Positions 8,083 to 17,823 of a stretch of 64,000 nt of DNA are shown here, piece by piece. The stretch's first letter is position 1. The number at the start of each line of letters is the position of its first letter. This DNA is from Thermotogota bacterium (GTDB lineage: Bacteria; Thermotogota; Thermotogae; Petrotogales; Petrotogaceae): positions 1-64,000 of the forward strand of contig JAKOZG010000013.1 in assembly GCA_029780115.1 (NCBI GenBank), in the 5' to 3' direction. A model generated the notes under the pieces. It saw only the letters and a list, made by a program, of their open reading frames with translations. It was not told the DNA's origin and did no database searches. A program made the translations under genes and the position numbers.

Positions 8083-11000
8083 CTTTCTAGCTCTTTGAAA
8101 TCTACTGGTACAACATAAGTTACACCATCTTTCATGGTGATACCATAAAAAATCTCTGCAATCTCCATCATAAGTTTATTATGAGTTATAATTAAAAACT
8201 GAGACTTTTGAGAGTTTTCCAAAATTAAATCTGCAACTTTGGCTGTATTTATATCATCCAATGATGCATCAATTTCATCTAAAATATAGAAAGGACTGGG
8301 ATTTAAATTGATCAAAGCAAATAAAAAGGCTATTGCAATTAAAGCTTTTTCTCCTCCTGAAAAAAGAGAAAGTTTTTGAAAATTTCTCCCAGCTTTTTTC
8401 ACAGATATCTGAATTCCTTTTTCAAAAGATTTTCCTTCTCCTAAAAGTTTGAGCTCACCATAGCCGTTTGGAAAGAGCTTGGATATAAAATATCCAAATT
8501 CTTTGTTTAACTCTTCAAAAAAATTGCTAAACTGGTTTTCTGCTTCTTCGTCTAACTTTTTTATAGAACTTTTTAAAGAATTTATTGAATTTAATATGTC
8601 TTTTTTATTTCTCTTACTCTCTTCGTATTCTTTTTGTACTTCATCGTACTCATCTAATACAGTTAAATCCACCGACCCTAGCTTTTTTAGCGAGTCTTCT
8701 AAATCATATAATCTATTTTCCAAGGCTTTTATATCATTTTCAGGTAAATCTTTCAATTCAAAATCTTCTTCTTGTATGCCAAAATTTTTAGCTTTCTCTA
8801 CTAAAAACTTAATATTATTATTAACATCTTTAATCTCATATTCTAACTTTTGGTTTTCTTCGCGAATTTTATTTACGACTTCCTTTAACTCATTTCTTTG
8901 ATTCTCATATTTTTCTAACAATTGCGATTTATCATGTTTTCCAGTTCTACTAGCTTTCATCATATCAAATAATCTCGAAATTTCTTCATTTAAAAATTTA
9001 TCATCATTTTCTAAACTGCTTAAAGTCTGATTTATTTTCTCTATTTCAACATTTATTTTATTCATCTCATGAGATAATTCTTCCATACGTTTTCTGGTTT
9101 TAATTAATTCATCAGAAATAGTTAATTTTTCATTTCTAAAATATTCGCACTTCTCAGTAGCTGTTTCTAATTCTATTTTGTACTCAACTAGCTTTCTTTC
9201 CTTTTCAGAAAGCTCATCTTTTAAAACATTTATCTGTTGCAAAAGATTGTCTTTTTCTTTTTCCAACACAGCTTTCTGATGTTGGTATTCTTCCAATTTT
9301 GTCTCTAAGTCTTGCATCCTTTCATTAAAATTGTTGTTTTCTTCTTCACATTGCATGATTTTATCTTGAATTTGTTCAATTTGCGTTTTGACTTTTCTTT
9401 CTTCCTCTTTTATCCTTTTATACTCACTGAGATGAATATTTTTAGTTGCATAAAGATTTCTTAATTCATCTCTCAAATTTTCTAATTTGTTTTTCTTTTC
9501 TATAAGTTCTTGTTCAAGGTTTTTCAAAGTATTAGTCCTTATATTTAGTTCTTCTCTTATCTTTGCTAGTTCTTGTTCTAATTCATGTGTTTCTCTTTTT
9601 CTTTTTAGAAAGAAAGAAGAATAATCATATTTTGACTTACCACCGGTTATCGAACCATATCCTGAAACTAGTTCTCCACCTAAAGTAACAATATTTCCAT
9701 TGTAGTTCATTTTTGAAATTTTTATTGCAGTATCTAGATTATCTACTAATAGTGCGTTAGAAAACACATATTCCATAACTTTTCTATAACTTTCATCAAA
9801 AGTTATGATGTTTAACACAAAATCAATAACTCCTGGTTCATTCAAAAAAGATTTTTTCAAAGACACTCTAGTTCTCAACAAATCAAGAGGTAAAAAAGTT
9901 ATTTTCCCATTTGTATTTTGCTTTAAATAATCTAAATATTCTTTTGCCCTGTTAGAATCTTTTATCACAACGTTTTGTAATTTTGCTCCTGCAATTGTGG
10001 AAACTGCCTCTTCATATTTCTCGTCTGTTTTAATTAAGTTTGCAACAACATCCACAACATTTAGGTCTGATCCAAACTTCTTGAAAAACTCCCTTGTAAC
10101 CTCAGAATAACCTTCATACTCATTAATTTGCCTTTTTAAATTTGTGTAATTAAAATCCATTTCTCGTTCTTTTTCTTGCATCTTTAAAAGTTCAACCCGG
10201 AGTGAATTATACATTTCTTCAGTTCTTTTTAAATCTAATGTTTCTTTCTTTGTTAATTCCTCAAGTTTTGACTCAAAATCCTTTGTCATACTTAATTCAC
10301 TTTCTAATTCCTGTAGCTTTTGTTGTATTTCATTATATAATGTTTCTAAAGATCTTTTCTGCTCATTAAATAAGTTAATTTTATTCTGGTTATTTGAAAA
10401 CTGGCTCTTATTCTTATCAAGACTTTCTAGTAAACTTCCGATTTCAGGATCAAGATTCAAAAGTTTCTCTTCTATTTCATTTAATCTATTCTCATTCTGT
10501 TTTAAAATTTTCAAAGACTCTTCTTTTTCTTCTAATTTTAGAACATAAGATTTTTCTTTTTCTTCTTTTTCAACGTTGTATCTATCTAACTGCTCATTAA
10601 TTATAGAAAGTTTCTCCTTAAGATCTTCTATTTTTTCTTTTAATGATTTACTTTCCCACTTTTTATTCAATAACTCAGAATTTAGAATATTTAACTTTTC
10701 AGATAGATTTTCCTTTTCTTTATCAATCAGCTGTAATCTTTGGCGATAACTTTCTACCAAATCACCATGAGTAGATAATTGTTTGTCAACGTTCTCTATT
10801 TCGTCTTTAAGACTTCGATACATCCTTTCAACCTCGAACAACTGACCTAATAACTCTTTTATTTTTTCGGAATTTTCATTCAACTTACTTTCATAATCTT
10901 TTATTTGATTCATAAATTTTACCTTTGAAACGCCAAAATAAACCTTTCCTATTTTTTTTATTTCATTAACATATTCAAGATACTTTTTAGCCCTTCCTGC

Positions 11001-11603
11001 TCTTATAGATAAAGATTTTAATCTTTTATCTACCATAAAAAGTACATCATTTATTCTTTCTAAATTCTCATCTGCCTTCTCTAGAAGTTTAAGAGAATTT
11101 TCTTTTTTCTCAAGATAATTAGAGATGTTTGAGGCGTCTAGTACGATATTTCTGATATCTTCAGGTGAAGCATTAACTATTTCTCCGATTTGTCCCTGCC
11201 CTATGATAGAATAAAAATTTCTTCCCACCCCTGTATCAAATAGACTATGTAATTCTTTTAACGTTACCTGTTTAGAATTTACATAGTATTTATTGTGTGA
11301 ATCCCTCTCTAAGATTTTTGAAATTTTTACGGTTTTTCCTACGTCATTTCTCAGTACCAATGAAACTTTAGCTTCATTGGATGAACTTAGGTTATTACTA
11401 CCAGAAAAAAGTATATCAGTTTTTTCAGATATACGCATCTGCTTTTGGGATTGTTCCCCAAGCAACCATCTAATAGCATCTACTATATTTGATTTCCCAG
11501 ATCCATTGGGACCAATTATAGCAATGATATTTTTATCAAGATTAAAAACCGTTCTTTTTCCAAAACTTTTGAATCCTTCTATCTCTAGAGAAAGAAGTCT
11601 CAA
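8079..11603 (-). CDS. smc: Chromosome segregation ATPase SMC
   Basis: This 1174-residue SMC has the full architecture: Walker A (IGPNGSGKSNIVDAIRW, about residue 30), a long coiled coil, a hinge at about 510-660 with the glycine-rich GYGSITGGK, a second coiled coil, and a C-terminal ABC head with signature LSLFSGGEKAL and Walker B FYILDEIDASLD. It condenses and organises the chromosome together with ScpA and ScpB, which are not in this window. The start is TTG at 11603, with GGGGGGA a few bases upstream inside the preceding gene's end, where the udg TAG stop directly touches the TTG. It is followed by ogt in an ATGA overlap. Confidence 0.98.
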   Translation of the reverse strand: MRLLSLEIEGFKSFGKRTVFNLDKNIIAIIGPNGSGKSNIVDAIRWLLGEQSQKQMRISEKTDILFSGSNNLSSSNEAKVSLVLRNDVGKTVKISKILERDSHNKYYVNSKQVTLKELHSLFDTGVGRNFYSIIGQGQIGEIVNASPEDIRNIVLDASNISNYLEKKENSLKLLEKADENLERINDVLFMVDKRLKSLSIRAGRAKKYLEYVNEIKKIGKVYFGVSKVKFMNQIKDYESKLNENSEKIKELLGQLFEVERMYRSLKDEIENVDKQLSTHGDLVESYRQRLQLIDKEKENLSEKLNILNSELLNKKWESKSLKEKIEDLKEKLSIINEQLDRYNVEKEEKEKSYVLKLEEKEESLKILKQNENRLNEIEEKLLNLDPEIGSLLESLDKNKSQFSNNQNKINLFNEQKRSLETLYNEIQQKLQELESELSMTKDFESKLEELTKKETLDLKRTEEMYNSLRVELLKMQEKEREMDFNYTNLKRQINEYEGYSEVTREFFKKFGSDLNVVDVVANLIKTDEKYEEAVSTIAGAKLQNVVIKDSNRAKEYLDYLKQNTNGKITFLPLDLLRTRVSLKKSFLNEPGVIDFVLNIITFDESYRKVMEYVFSNALLVDNLDTAIKISKMNYNGNIVTLGGELVSGYGSITGGKSKYDYSSFFLKRKRETHELEQELAKIREELNIRTNTLKNLEQELIEKKNKLENLRDELRNLYATKNIHLSEYKRIKEEERKVKTQIEQIQDKIMQCEEENNNFNERMQDLETKLEEYQHQKAVLEKEKDNLLQQINVLKDELSEKERKLVEYKIELETATEKCEYFRNEKLTISDELIKTRKRMEELSHEMNKINVEIEKINQTLSSLENDDKFLNEEISRLFDMMKASRTGKHDKSQLLEKYENQRNELKEVVNKIREENQKLEYEIKDVNNNIKFLVEKAKNFGIQEEDFELKDLPENDIKALENRLYDLEDSLKKLGSVDLTVLDEYDEVQKEYEESKRNKKDILNSINSLKSSIKKLDEEAENQFSNFFEELNKEFGYFISKLFPNGYGELKLLGEGKSFEKGIQISVKKAGRNFQKLSLFSGGEKALIAIAFLFALINLNPSPFYILDEIDASLDDINTAKVADLILENSQKSQFLIITHNKLMMEIAEIFYGITMKDGVTYVVPVDFKELER

Positions 11604-12278
11604 CTAAATCCCCCCAGAGATCTCCAAACTTTTTATTTTTTCTTCAATATACTTAACTACTTCTTCGGTGCTTTTCCCTTGTTGAAAAGCCCTGTACATA
11701 AAACCAATTAATGTCATATCCAGTGACGCGAACCATCTAGGAGAAGCCTTAGCCGTACTTTGATTTCTTAATAAATAGCTAGGATGAAATGTTGCAAAAA
11801 CTTTAACATTACCAAGCCAATCGAAAAAATGTCCTCGTGATTCAGTCATTTTATTTAAGCCCGTAAAATAATTCAAAGGAGTACTTCCCAGAGTTACTAT
11901 AATTTTAGGTTTAATCACAAGTATTTGAGCGTCCAAATATGACTGACACTCTTTTATCTCTTCCTTAGTTGGTGCTCTATTTTGTGGTGGTCGGCATTTT
12001 ACAATATTTGTGATAAAAACATCTTTCCTCTCTAGCTTTGCTAAATCTTTCAACATCTTTTCAAGCAATTGCCCTGCCCTTCCTACAAAAGGTTCACCTA
12101 AAGCATCTTCATCTGCCCCAGGACCTTCGCCTACAAATATTATAGGTGAATCAACATTACCAGAACCCGGGACTGCGTTCTTTTTTGTAAGATGGAGAGG
12201 ACATTTCTCGCACAATTCAACGTTTTTTGCAATCATCTTCATCTTTTCTTGTTTTTCAATATTTCCGTATAAAACCAC
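11604..12278 (-). CDS. Uracil-DNA glycosylase, family 4 (iron-sulfur)
   Basis: This 224-residue protein is a thermostable-type (family 4) uracil-DNA glycosylase, which excises uracil from DNA to start base-excision repair. The active-site GEGPGADEDALGEPFVGRAG loop (near residue 50) and the HPSYLLR motif (near 168) are clear. Four cysteines for a 4Fe-4S cluster are seen: Cys23 and Cys26 (CEKC), one in VKCRPPQNR and one in IKECQSYL. The start is GTG at 12278 with GGGGGAG 6 bases upstream. It is translationally adjacent to smc. Family 4 enzymes are typical of thermophiles. Confidence 0.95.
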   Translation of the reverse strand: MVLYGNIEKQEKMKMIAKNVELCEKCPLHLTKKNAVPGSGNVDSPIIFVGEGPGADEDALGEPFVGRAGQLLEKMLKDLAKLERKDVFITNIVKCRPPQNRAPTKEEIKECQSYLDAQILVIKPKIIVTLGSTPLNYFTGLNKMTESRGHFFDWLGNVKVFATFHPSYLLRNQSTAKASPRWFASLDMTLIGFMYRAFQQGKSTEEVVKYIEEKIKSLEISGGI

Positions 12279-12358
12279 TATAATCTCCCCCGTTTAATAT
12301 CAAGATTGTGGAAAAGTAACTTCTTTAATTTATGTAAACTTTAATTTTACATTGGTAT

Positions 12359-15300
12359 TTACATTAAACCTACATTAACTCCTGTATTACTAAAACTAAC
12401 ATTCTTGCTGGGTAGATAATTGATGAAAAATGTCAAAGCAAAAGATTTTATTTCAGGTTGAGGTAAAACTGAAAATTTAGCCTTAAAGTTGAAAGTCCAA
12501 CAAACTATTCTCTTTTGAATTTCAAATTCAGTAAAGTCTAAATATTTATTGTTTATATCATAATTAAATGAAATATTCGCAAATTCACTTTTGTCCCAAT
12601 TCATTACTTGAAATCCTGTCTTTAAATAATTTGATACATAATAAGTTGAACCTATTCCAAATGAATATTCTGAGTTCTTTTGAAGAAAATTTAGATTGAA
12701 ATCATATAGATTATACTCGTTTTTTATGTTAAAATTACCAAAAATTTTGTTACCTTCCTTATAGAAAACATAATAACTGTATATCTCAGGAATTATTTTA
12801 GAAAAAACTTTTTCATCTAAATAAATCTTATAATCAAGTTGTAATAAATTCCGGTTGTATCTAAATATTTCTCTGTTTTTTAAATATTCAATTTTCAGAT
12901 CTTCTTTATGATTGAAATCAAACTCTGTTCTATGACTGTAATTTGGTAAATTGTTTGTTATCTTTATATTTGTAACTTCAGGAAAAATATTGTCAGGATT
13001 AACGACATTAAAATCTGTTTTTGTCTGTAAAATAATTTCTGAACTTAATATTTTTAATTTATTATTAGTTTCTAATTTTAACGCTTTTAAATTAAAAGGA
13101 TTTTCGAGGTCTATTAAGTCATAAGTACGAGTTAATATGGCAGAATTAAAAAAATGATTTTCAAAAAGAGATAAATTGTACCCAAGGTAATCTATATAAT
13201 TAATCTCGTCGGTGGTACTTGGAGAATAGGAGTTTTCTAAAACTTTGACGTATTCAAGAGAATTTCCAATGTCAAACATACCCAAATTTATATCTATCCC
13301 TGGCTTTAAGGAATAATCAAAAAGAGTTTTCCCGTTAGAATATGTCTGATCAGGTACAAAGTCTTTTCCGTGATTGAAATGAATTTTGCTATCTATGTTG
13401 AACTTTAATTTAAAATCATCTTTTTTATATTCATATATAGTATCTCTGTATGAAAAAGTATTATTTGAAATCAACCTATTTTGTACCACTTCAGAACTCA
13501 AACTGGAAAAAGCGTAATCAAAATTTCCGTACATACTAGTTATCCCCGTATAGAAATTATATTTTCCAGCTAATTCAATAGTATCTTTTCGAGTATTCCA
13601 TATTTCATCTAACGTTAGATCTGTCAAATCACCATAAGATTTTGAATTTAGTTTTACCTTTGATAATGAAACTAAAGATCTACCAAATCTTTTCTGAAAA
13701 GCTTGTGTCTCTAAATTTAAAAATAGAACATCTTCGAACCCTTCAGAATCCCAAAAGAAATGAGACTGGATATTTTTTAAATCTCCTAAATTAGTTTTTA
13801 GTTTAGGAATATTTAAAGAAAGGTACTTATTATCAGTCGTAGGCTCTATTTTTATCTCCAATTTTGATTTTTCAAAAAACTCATAATAAACTCCCAAATT
13901 ATCAGCCTTACTAGGAGAATGAGATATCTCGGAAAAAATAAACAATTTACCTTCAAACAACGGAATTCCATACCTAAAAAAAGAATCCAGATAAACATTC
14001 CCTGTATCTAATTCATTAATTACAGTGTTAGATAAATGAATAGAGGAAGAATTCTTAAACTTATAATTAATCTTTGTTTTAATGGAAATTTCTCCTTCAC
14101 CATAACCAAAAGTTAAGGAAAAAGGTTCTTCCTCTTCTTCAGATAAACTTTGAAAATAGATAGGTAAATAAAATGCAGGAATACCAAAAAAACTCAGAAC
14201 AACATCTCTAGCAATTAAAAAATAGCCTGGATATACATCAACTTTTTTAGCAGACAAATAATAAGTTATACAATCCTCACACGTTGTCAATTTTGCTTCT
14301 CTTGAATGAATTACATTTTCATCGACAGGTTTTTCCAAAGTTTCAGACCAGATTCTTACGTTAATTTCTTTTTCTCCTTTATACTTTTGAATGGTATAAG
14401 AGTTTAAAAAAAGCACTGAGTTTTTTTCAAAATTAACGGCAATTTCAGAGGCTTCTATTAACATTTCATTATTATAGTTATATTTAACATTACCAAAGAA
14501 GGTTGCTGATTTAATTGTTCCATCTTCATTTAACTCTCCTTCGGCTTTATCTGAAACAATAGTAGATCCTTCGTATTCTACCAATACACCATTTTCTAAA
14601 ATTAAAAAATTATCTTTTAAATAGAAAGAATCACAGGTGATATTTACAGGGGAGGAAAAAAGCATGCCACTAAAAAATAAAATAATAAATAAAGGTATAA
14701 TTCTTTTCACTGGTTCTAAAAGCTTATAAGAAAATCTGGTATCTAATATTAGAAATAAAAATATTCCAATTGCTCCAAAAATAATATTTGGTATCCAAGC
14801 GCTGATTGTAGGATCTATCAATTTTTCTTTACCTAAAGCAGTTAACCATGCCCCCGAACCTTGATAAATAACTACCAAAATAAAGGTAGTGATAACACTC
14901 CATGACTTACTGGTTAAATTTAAAAATAAAGACAATGCAATACCGAGGATACATATTACAAATGGAGCCAAAGAGTTAGCAAACTTCGATTGGTAAGAAA
15001 CAATAAGCCCTGAAACATCTAAACCTAACTTAGAAAAGGTATTGATTTTTTCCCGCAATTCTTTTGAGGTCATTTCGTTTGCACCCTTTGAGAGTTTTAA
15101 AAATTCCTCGACATCTTCTTGTATATCTAACTCAATTTGTTGAAATACCATATCTAAATCTAGAAATCCATCTTTGTTCATTTTGAACATTCTACCTTCT
15201 TCCATATACCAACCATTTAACCCTTTTTGAGCTTTCTGAGCATGGAAAACAACGGTGGAATTTCTCTTAACTTCATATAAAAGAACATCATATAAAATCC

Positions 15301-15805
15301 CTGTGTTTCTGTCTATTTGCCTTACAAAAAGATATCTTCCATCTCCAACGTCAACAAATTGGTTTTCTTCGATCTGAGCTTCAGGCTTTTGATAAACATA
15401 CAATGCCAAAGCTTCCTTGGCTTTAAAATTGGCTTTTGGAACGATAGTATCAAACAAAGCAAAAGTAAAAAAACAAAAAATTACAGCCCAAACTAAAAAA
15501 GGAATAGCAAATTTCTTTGTTGGAATACCTAAAGTTTGAAGAGCAATAATTTCATTAGCGGCAGAAAGTTTTGAAACTACCCAAAAGACACCAAATAATA
15601 CACCTACAGGAATTCCCATAGAAATAAAATATGGTAAATGGTACCATATCAATATCAAGAGCTTTGAAAATCCAACATGATTCCTGACAATTATTTCAGA
15701 AAGTTGATATAATAATTCAACACTTACGAAAACTATGAAGGCTATTACACCCATAAAGAAAGGTGGTATAAACTCTTTAGTAATGTATTTAAAGAGTTTT
15801 TTCAT
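12359..15805 (-). CDS. LptF/LptG-type permease fused to an LptA/LptD-like barrel protein
   Basis: This 1148-residue open frame joins two proteins that are separate in E. coli. Residues about 1-350 are a YjgP/YjgQ (LptF/G) permease: three N-terminal membrane helices, a periplasmic beta domain (about 120-255) and three more helices. A seventh hydrophobic helix (about 366-386, RIIPLFIILFFSGMLFSS), with positive charges before it, looks like an internal signal peptide or anchor. Residues about 387-500 resemble the OstA/LptA jellyroll (SDKAEGELNEDG, ATFFGNVKY). The remaining 650 residues are beta-strand rich with the LptD-like stretch SFFGIPAFYLPIYFQ near residue 545, as expected for an outer-membrane barrel. 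The protein might bridge both membranes or be cut at the internal signal. Start ATG touches the stop of the PhoU-like gene. What it carries is unknown; no lipid A genes are visible here. Confidence 0.85.
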   Translation of the reverse strand: MKKLFKYITKEFIPPFFMGVIAFIVFVSVELLYQLSEIIVRNHVGFSKLLILIWYHLPYFISMGIPVGVLFGVFWVVSKLSAANEIIALQTLGIPTKKFAIPFLVWAVIFCFFTFALFDTIVPKANFKAKEALALYVYQKPEAQIEENQFVDVGDGRYLFVRQIDRNTGILYDVLLYEVKRNSTVVFHAQKAQKGLNGWYMEEGRMFKMNKDGFLDLDMVFQQIELDIQEDVEEFLKLSKGANEMTSKELREKINTFSKLGLDVSGLIVSYQSKFANSLAPFVICILGIALSLFLNLTSKSWSVITTFILVVIYQGSGAWLTALGKEKLIDPTISAWIPNIIFGAIGIFLFLILDTRFSYKLLEPVKRIIPLFIILFFSGMLFSSPVNITCDSFYLKDNFLILENGVLVEYEGSTIVSDKAEGELNEDGTIKSATFFGNVKYNYNNEMLIEASEIAVNFEKNSVLFLNSYTIQKYKGEKEINVRIWSETLEKPVDENVIHSREAKLTTCEDCITYYLSAKKVDVYPGYFLIARDVVLSFFGIPAFYLPIYFQSLSEEEEEPFSLTFGYGEGEISIKTKINYKFKNSSSIHLSNTVINELDTGNVYLDSFFRYGIPLFEGKLFIFSEISHSPSKADNLGVYYEFFEKSKLEIKIEPTTDNKYLSLNIPKLKTNLGDLKNIQSHFFWDSEGFEDVLFLNLETQAFQKRFGRSLVSLSKVKLNSKSYGDLTDLTLDEIWNTRKDTIELAGKYNFYTGITSMYGNFDYAFSSLSSEVVQNRLISNNTFSYRDTIYEYKKDDFKLKFNIDSKIHFNHGKDFVPDQTYSNGKTLFDYSLKPGIDINLGMFDIGNSLEYVKVLENSYSPSTTDEINYIDYLGYNLSLFENHFFNSAILTRTYDLIDLENPFNLKALKLETNNKLKILSSEIILQTKTDFNVVNPDNIFPEVTNIKITNNLPNYSHRTEFDFNHKEDLKIEYLKNREIFRYNRNLLQLDYKIYLDEKVFSKIIPEIYSYYVFYKEGNKIFGNFNIKNEYNLYDFNLNFLQKNSEYSFGIGSTYYVSNYLKTGFQVMNWDKSEFANISFNYDINNKYLDFTEFEIQKRIVCWTFNFKAKFSVLPQPEIKSFALTFFINYLPSKNVSFSNTGVNVGLM

Positions 15806-16558
15806 TTATTCTTCTCCTAAACAATAAAAAAGTTCTAACTCATTGTTTCTACATTTATAAAAATCTCCAGTTAATGCCCAAATAATATTTTCGGAAATAT
15901 TTGTTGTTAAATCTGAAAAAGTTAGAATGTTGTTTAATATTTCTATATGTAGAGATATTACTTTCACTGAGTCCTTTGATTTGTATAGGTAAGATTTATA
16001 CGCTTTAATTAACGAATCAACTTCCCCATCAAAAACACAAACTTCTCTGGATTTCTTAAAAAAGGTGTCCAAAACTTCTTTTGTTCTTAACTTTTTTTCT
16101 TCAATGTTGATAAAATCCGATAGCATCAAAAGTGCATTAGAAAAATTATCTATTGTAACGTTGATAGCGTCCTCAAAATTAGCTGAATTAATAAGATGAG
16201 GATTATTCATAATTTCTATATTCAACTTTGCGTTTTTCTCAAATAAATCTCCCATGTTTTCAAAGATATGAACTAAATTTAAACTCATAAAACAAGCTTT
16301 CAAATAGATCCCTGTAAAACTAAATGAGGTTAACAAACGCATGCCTTCATAGCTAAGTTCCACTTCCATTAAATCAAGCCTATCATCTTGTTCTATAATC
16401 TCTTTTGATAGATCTATCATTCGCTCCAAATAAGCATCTCTAAATTTATACAACATACCCTGTAATATTCTTCCCATGCGTAAAACATTGTTAAGATATC
16501 TTATCAATTCATTTAAACCTATTTTATTAACTTGTGTAAAGGTTTCTTCTTTAGCCAT
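15806..16558 (-). CDS. PhoU-like helical-bundle protein
   Basis: This 250-residue, wholly helical protein has two repeats that resemble PhoU: IIEQDDRLDLMEVELSYEG (about 55-73) and HIFENMGDLFEKNAKLN (about 93-109), the second matching the metal-binding region of PhoU. PhoU proteins regulate phosphate or other transporters. No pst genes are nearby; the stop codon instead touches the ATG of the lptF/lptD fusion, and nadK lies 45 bases upstream. A link to the Lpt-like protein is inferred only from that arrangement. Sequence similarity is weak, so the family assignment is moderate. Confidence 0.6.
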   Translation of the reverse strand: MAKEETFTQVNKIGLNELIRYLNNVLRMGRILQGMLYKFRDAYLERMIDLSKEIIEQDDRLDLMEVELSYEGMRLLTSFSFTGIYLKACFMSLNLVHIFENMGDLFEKNAKLNIEIMNNPHLINSANFEDAINVTIDNFSNALLMLSDFINIEEKKLRTKEVLDTFFKKSREVCVFDGEVDSLIKAYKSYLYKSKDSVKVISLHIEILNNILTFSDLTTNISENIIWALTGDFYKCRNNELELFYCLGEE

Positions 16559-16603
16559 CTGATACCTCCTGCTTTTATTTATGAAAAAATTAGTCGCAGG
16601 AAA

Positions 16604-17425
16604 CTATTCAAATCTTCTACCAAATCCTAATTTTTGTTTTAATGCATCAAAATAATACCCTTTATTCCTTTGAGCCAATCTAACAAACTTTTCACTACCC
16701 GATACAATAAATGATTCATTTGTTTTTATTTGATGAATTACGTCACCATCACCAGTAACATAATCAAAATCATGCGAACTATTTTTCAAAAACACTTCAA
16801 CTTTGTGAATAGGTTCAATTATTAAAGGTCTAATATTCAAAGCATGAGCAGCCAAAGGAACTATTTCTATCACATTTAAATTCGGATTAATGATAGGACC
16901 TCCCGCTGATAAGGCATATGCTGTTGAACCCGTTGAAGTAGAAATTATTACTCCGTCTCCTAAAAAAGAATACAACAAATGTTTACCTATTTTAATTTTT
17001 ATATCTATAGTACCCAATGGTTGACTTTTAATAAGAACTACATCGTTTAAAACTAAAAACTTTTTTTCTTCGATCAAACATTCTAAAAGGTGTCTTCTTG
17101 AAAAATTTAAATTATCTCTTTTTATATCGTTTATTAATTCATCAATTTCGTTACTAGAATAAGCACTTAAAAAACCTAAATTACCTGTATTTATACAAAT
17201 AATAGGTTTAGAAAAATTAGCTGCTTTTTCCGCAACCTTCAAAACTGTTCCGTCTCCGCCAAAAACAATAAAATAATCGCTTTTCTCTCCCATCTCTTCG
17301 TTTATTTGAGATTGAGCTGGCAAGAGGGCGGTTACTTGAATATCTTCCTTTTCAAATAAGGCTACAATCTCTTCTAATTGCTTTTTAAATAATTTTAAAG
17401 GGTTGTAAAAAATAATAACGTTCAT
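16604..17425 (-). CDS. nadK: NAD kinase
   Basis: This 273-residue enzyme phosphorylates NAD to NADP. The GGDGTVLKVA motif (about residues 54-63), INTGNLGFLS and the long STSTGSTAYALSAGGPI motif (about 157-173) identify it. Length is normal. It begins 3 bases after the yggT stop on the minus strand, so the two are surely co-transcribed, with the PhoU-like gene following. Confidence 0.97.
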   Translation of the reverse strand: MNVIIFYNPLKLFKKQLEEIVALFEKEDIQVTALLPAQSQINEEMGEKSDYFIVFGGDGTVLKVAEKAANFSKPIICINTGNLGFLSAYSSNEIDELINDIKRDNLNFSRRHLLECLIEEKKFLVLNDVVLIKSQPLGTIDIKIKIGKHLLYSFLGDGVIISTSTGSTAYALSAGGPIINPNLNVIEIVPLAAHALNIRPLIIEPIHKVEVFLKNSSHDFDYVTGDGDVIHQIKTNESFIVSGSEKFVRLAQRNKGYYFDALKQKLGFGRRFE

Positions 17426-17428
17426 ATC

Positions 17429-17728
17429 CTATCCACCAAGCCTTAAACCTAAATCTAATAAACTTTGAATCAAAAATCTATCTAAAAAGATTAGTATCAA
17501 AAAACCTATCATAGGAGAAAAATCAAGTGGACCAATTACTATAGGAATAAACCTTCTTATGGGATTTAAAATAACATTCGCGACAGAATCTACAAAACCT
17601 CGAAATTTATTATAATAAGGCATAAAAAAACTCAATAAAGCTGACATAATAATGCAAAATTCAAAGAAGATCACAACTATCCTTAGTACATAACCTATTG
17701 CAACAAAAAGATTTCCTAATATGAACAT
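17429..17728 (-). CDS. yggT: YggT family membrane protein
   Basis: This 99-residue membrane protein has two hydrophobic segments split by the family motif NPIRRFIPIVIGPLDFSP (about 53-70). YggT proteins occur widely next to yggS, sepF or cell-division genes, and their role is not settled; osmotic or division functions have been proposed. Here yggS lies 95 bases upstream and nadK directly downstream. ATG start with a GGAGA ribosome site. Confidence 0.93.
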   Translation of the reverse strand: MFILGNLFVAIGYVLRIVVIFFEFCIIMSALLSFFMPYYNKFRGFVDSVANVILNPIRRFIPIVIGPLDFSPMIGFLILIFLDRFLIQSLLDLGLRLGG

Positions 17729-17823
17729 TTTTTCTCTCCTTATTTTAAAATATTTATGGCCTTAGCATAATATTATTAAAACTAAAGAAGTTATATTGGC
17801 AAACATTTACCTTCACGATAAAT

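Noticed and set aside
8479-8901. 140-residue open frame antisense to smc
   Set aside because: Lies wholly inside the smc coiled coil; low-complexity Ser/Phe composition is typical of an antisense shadow.
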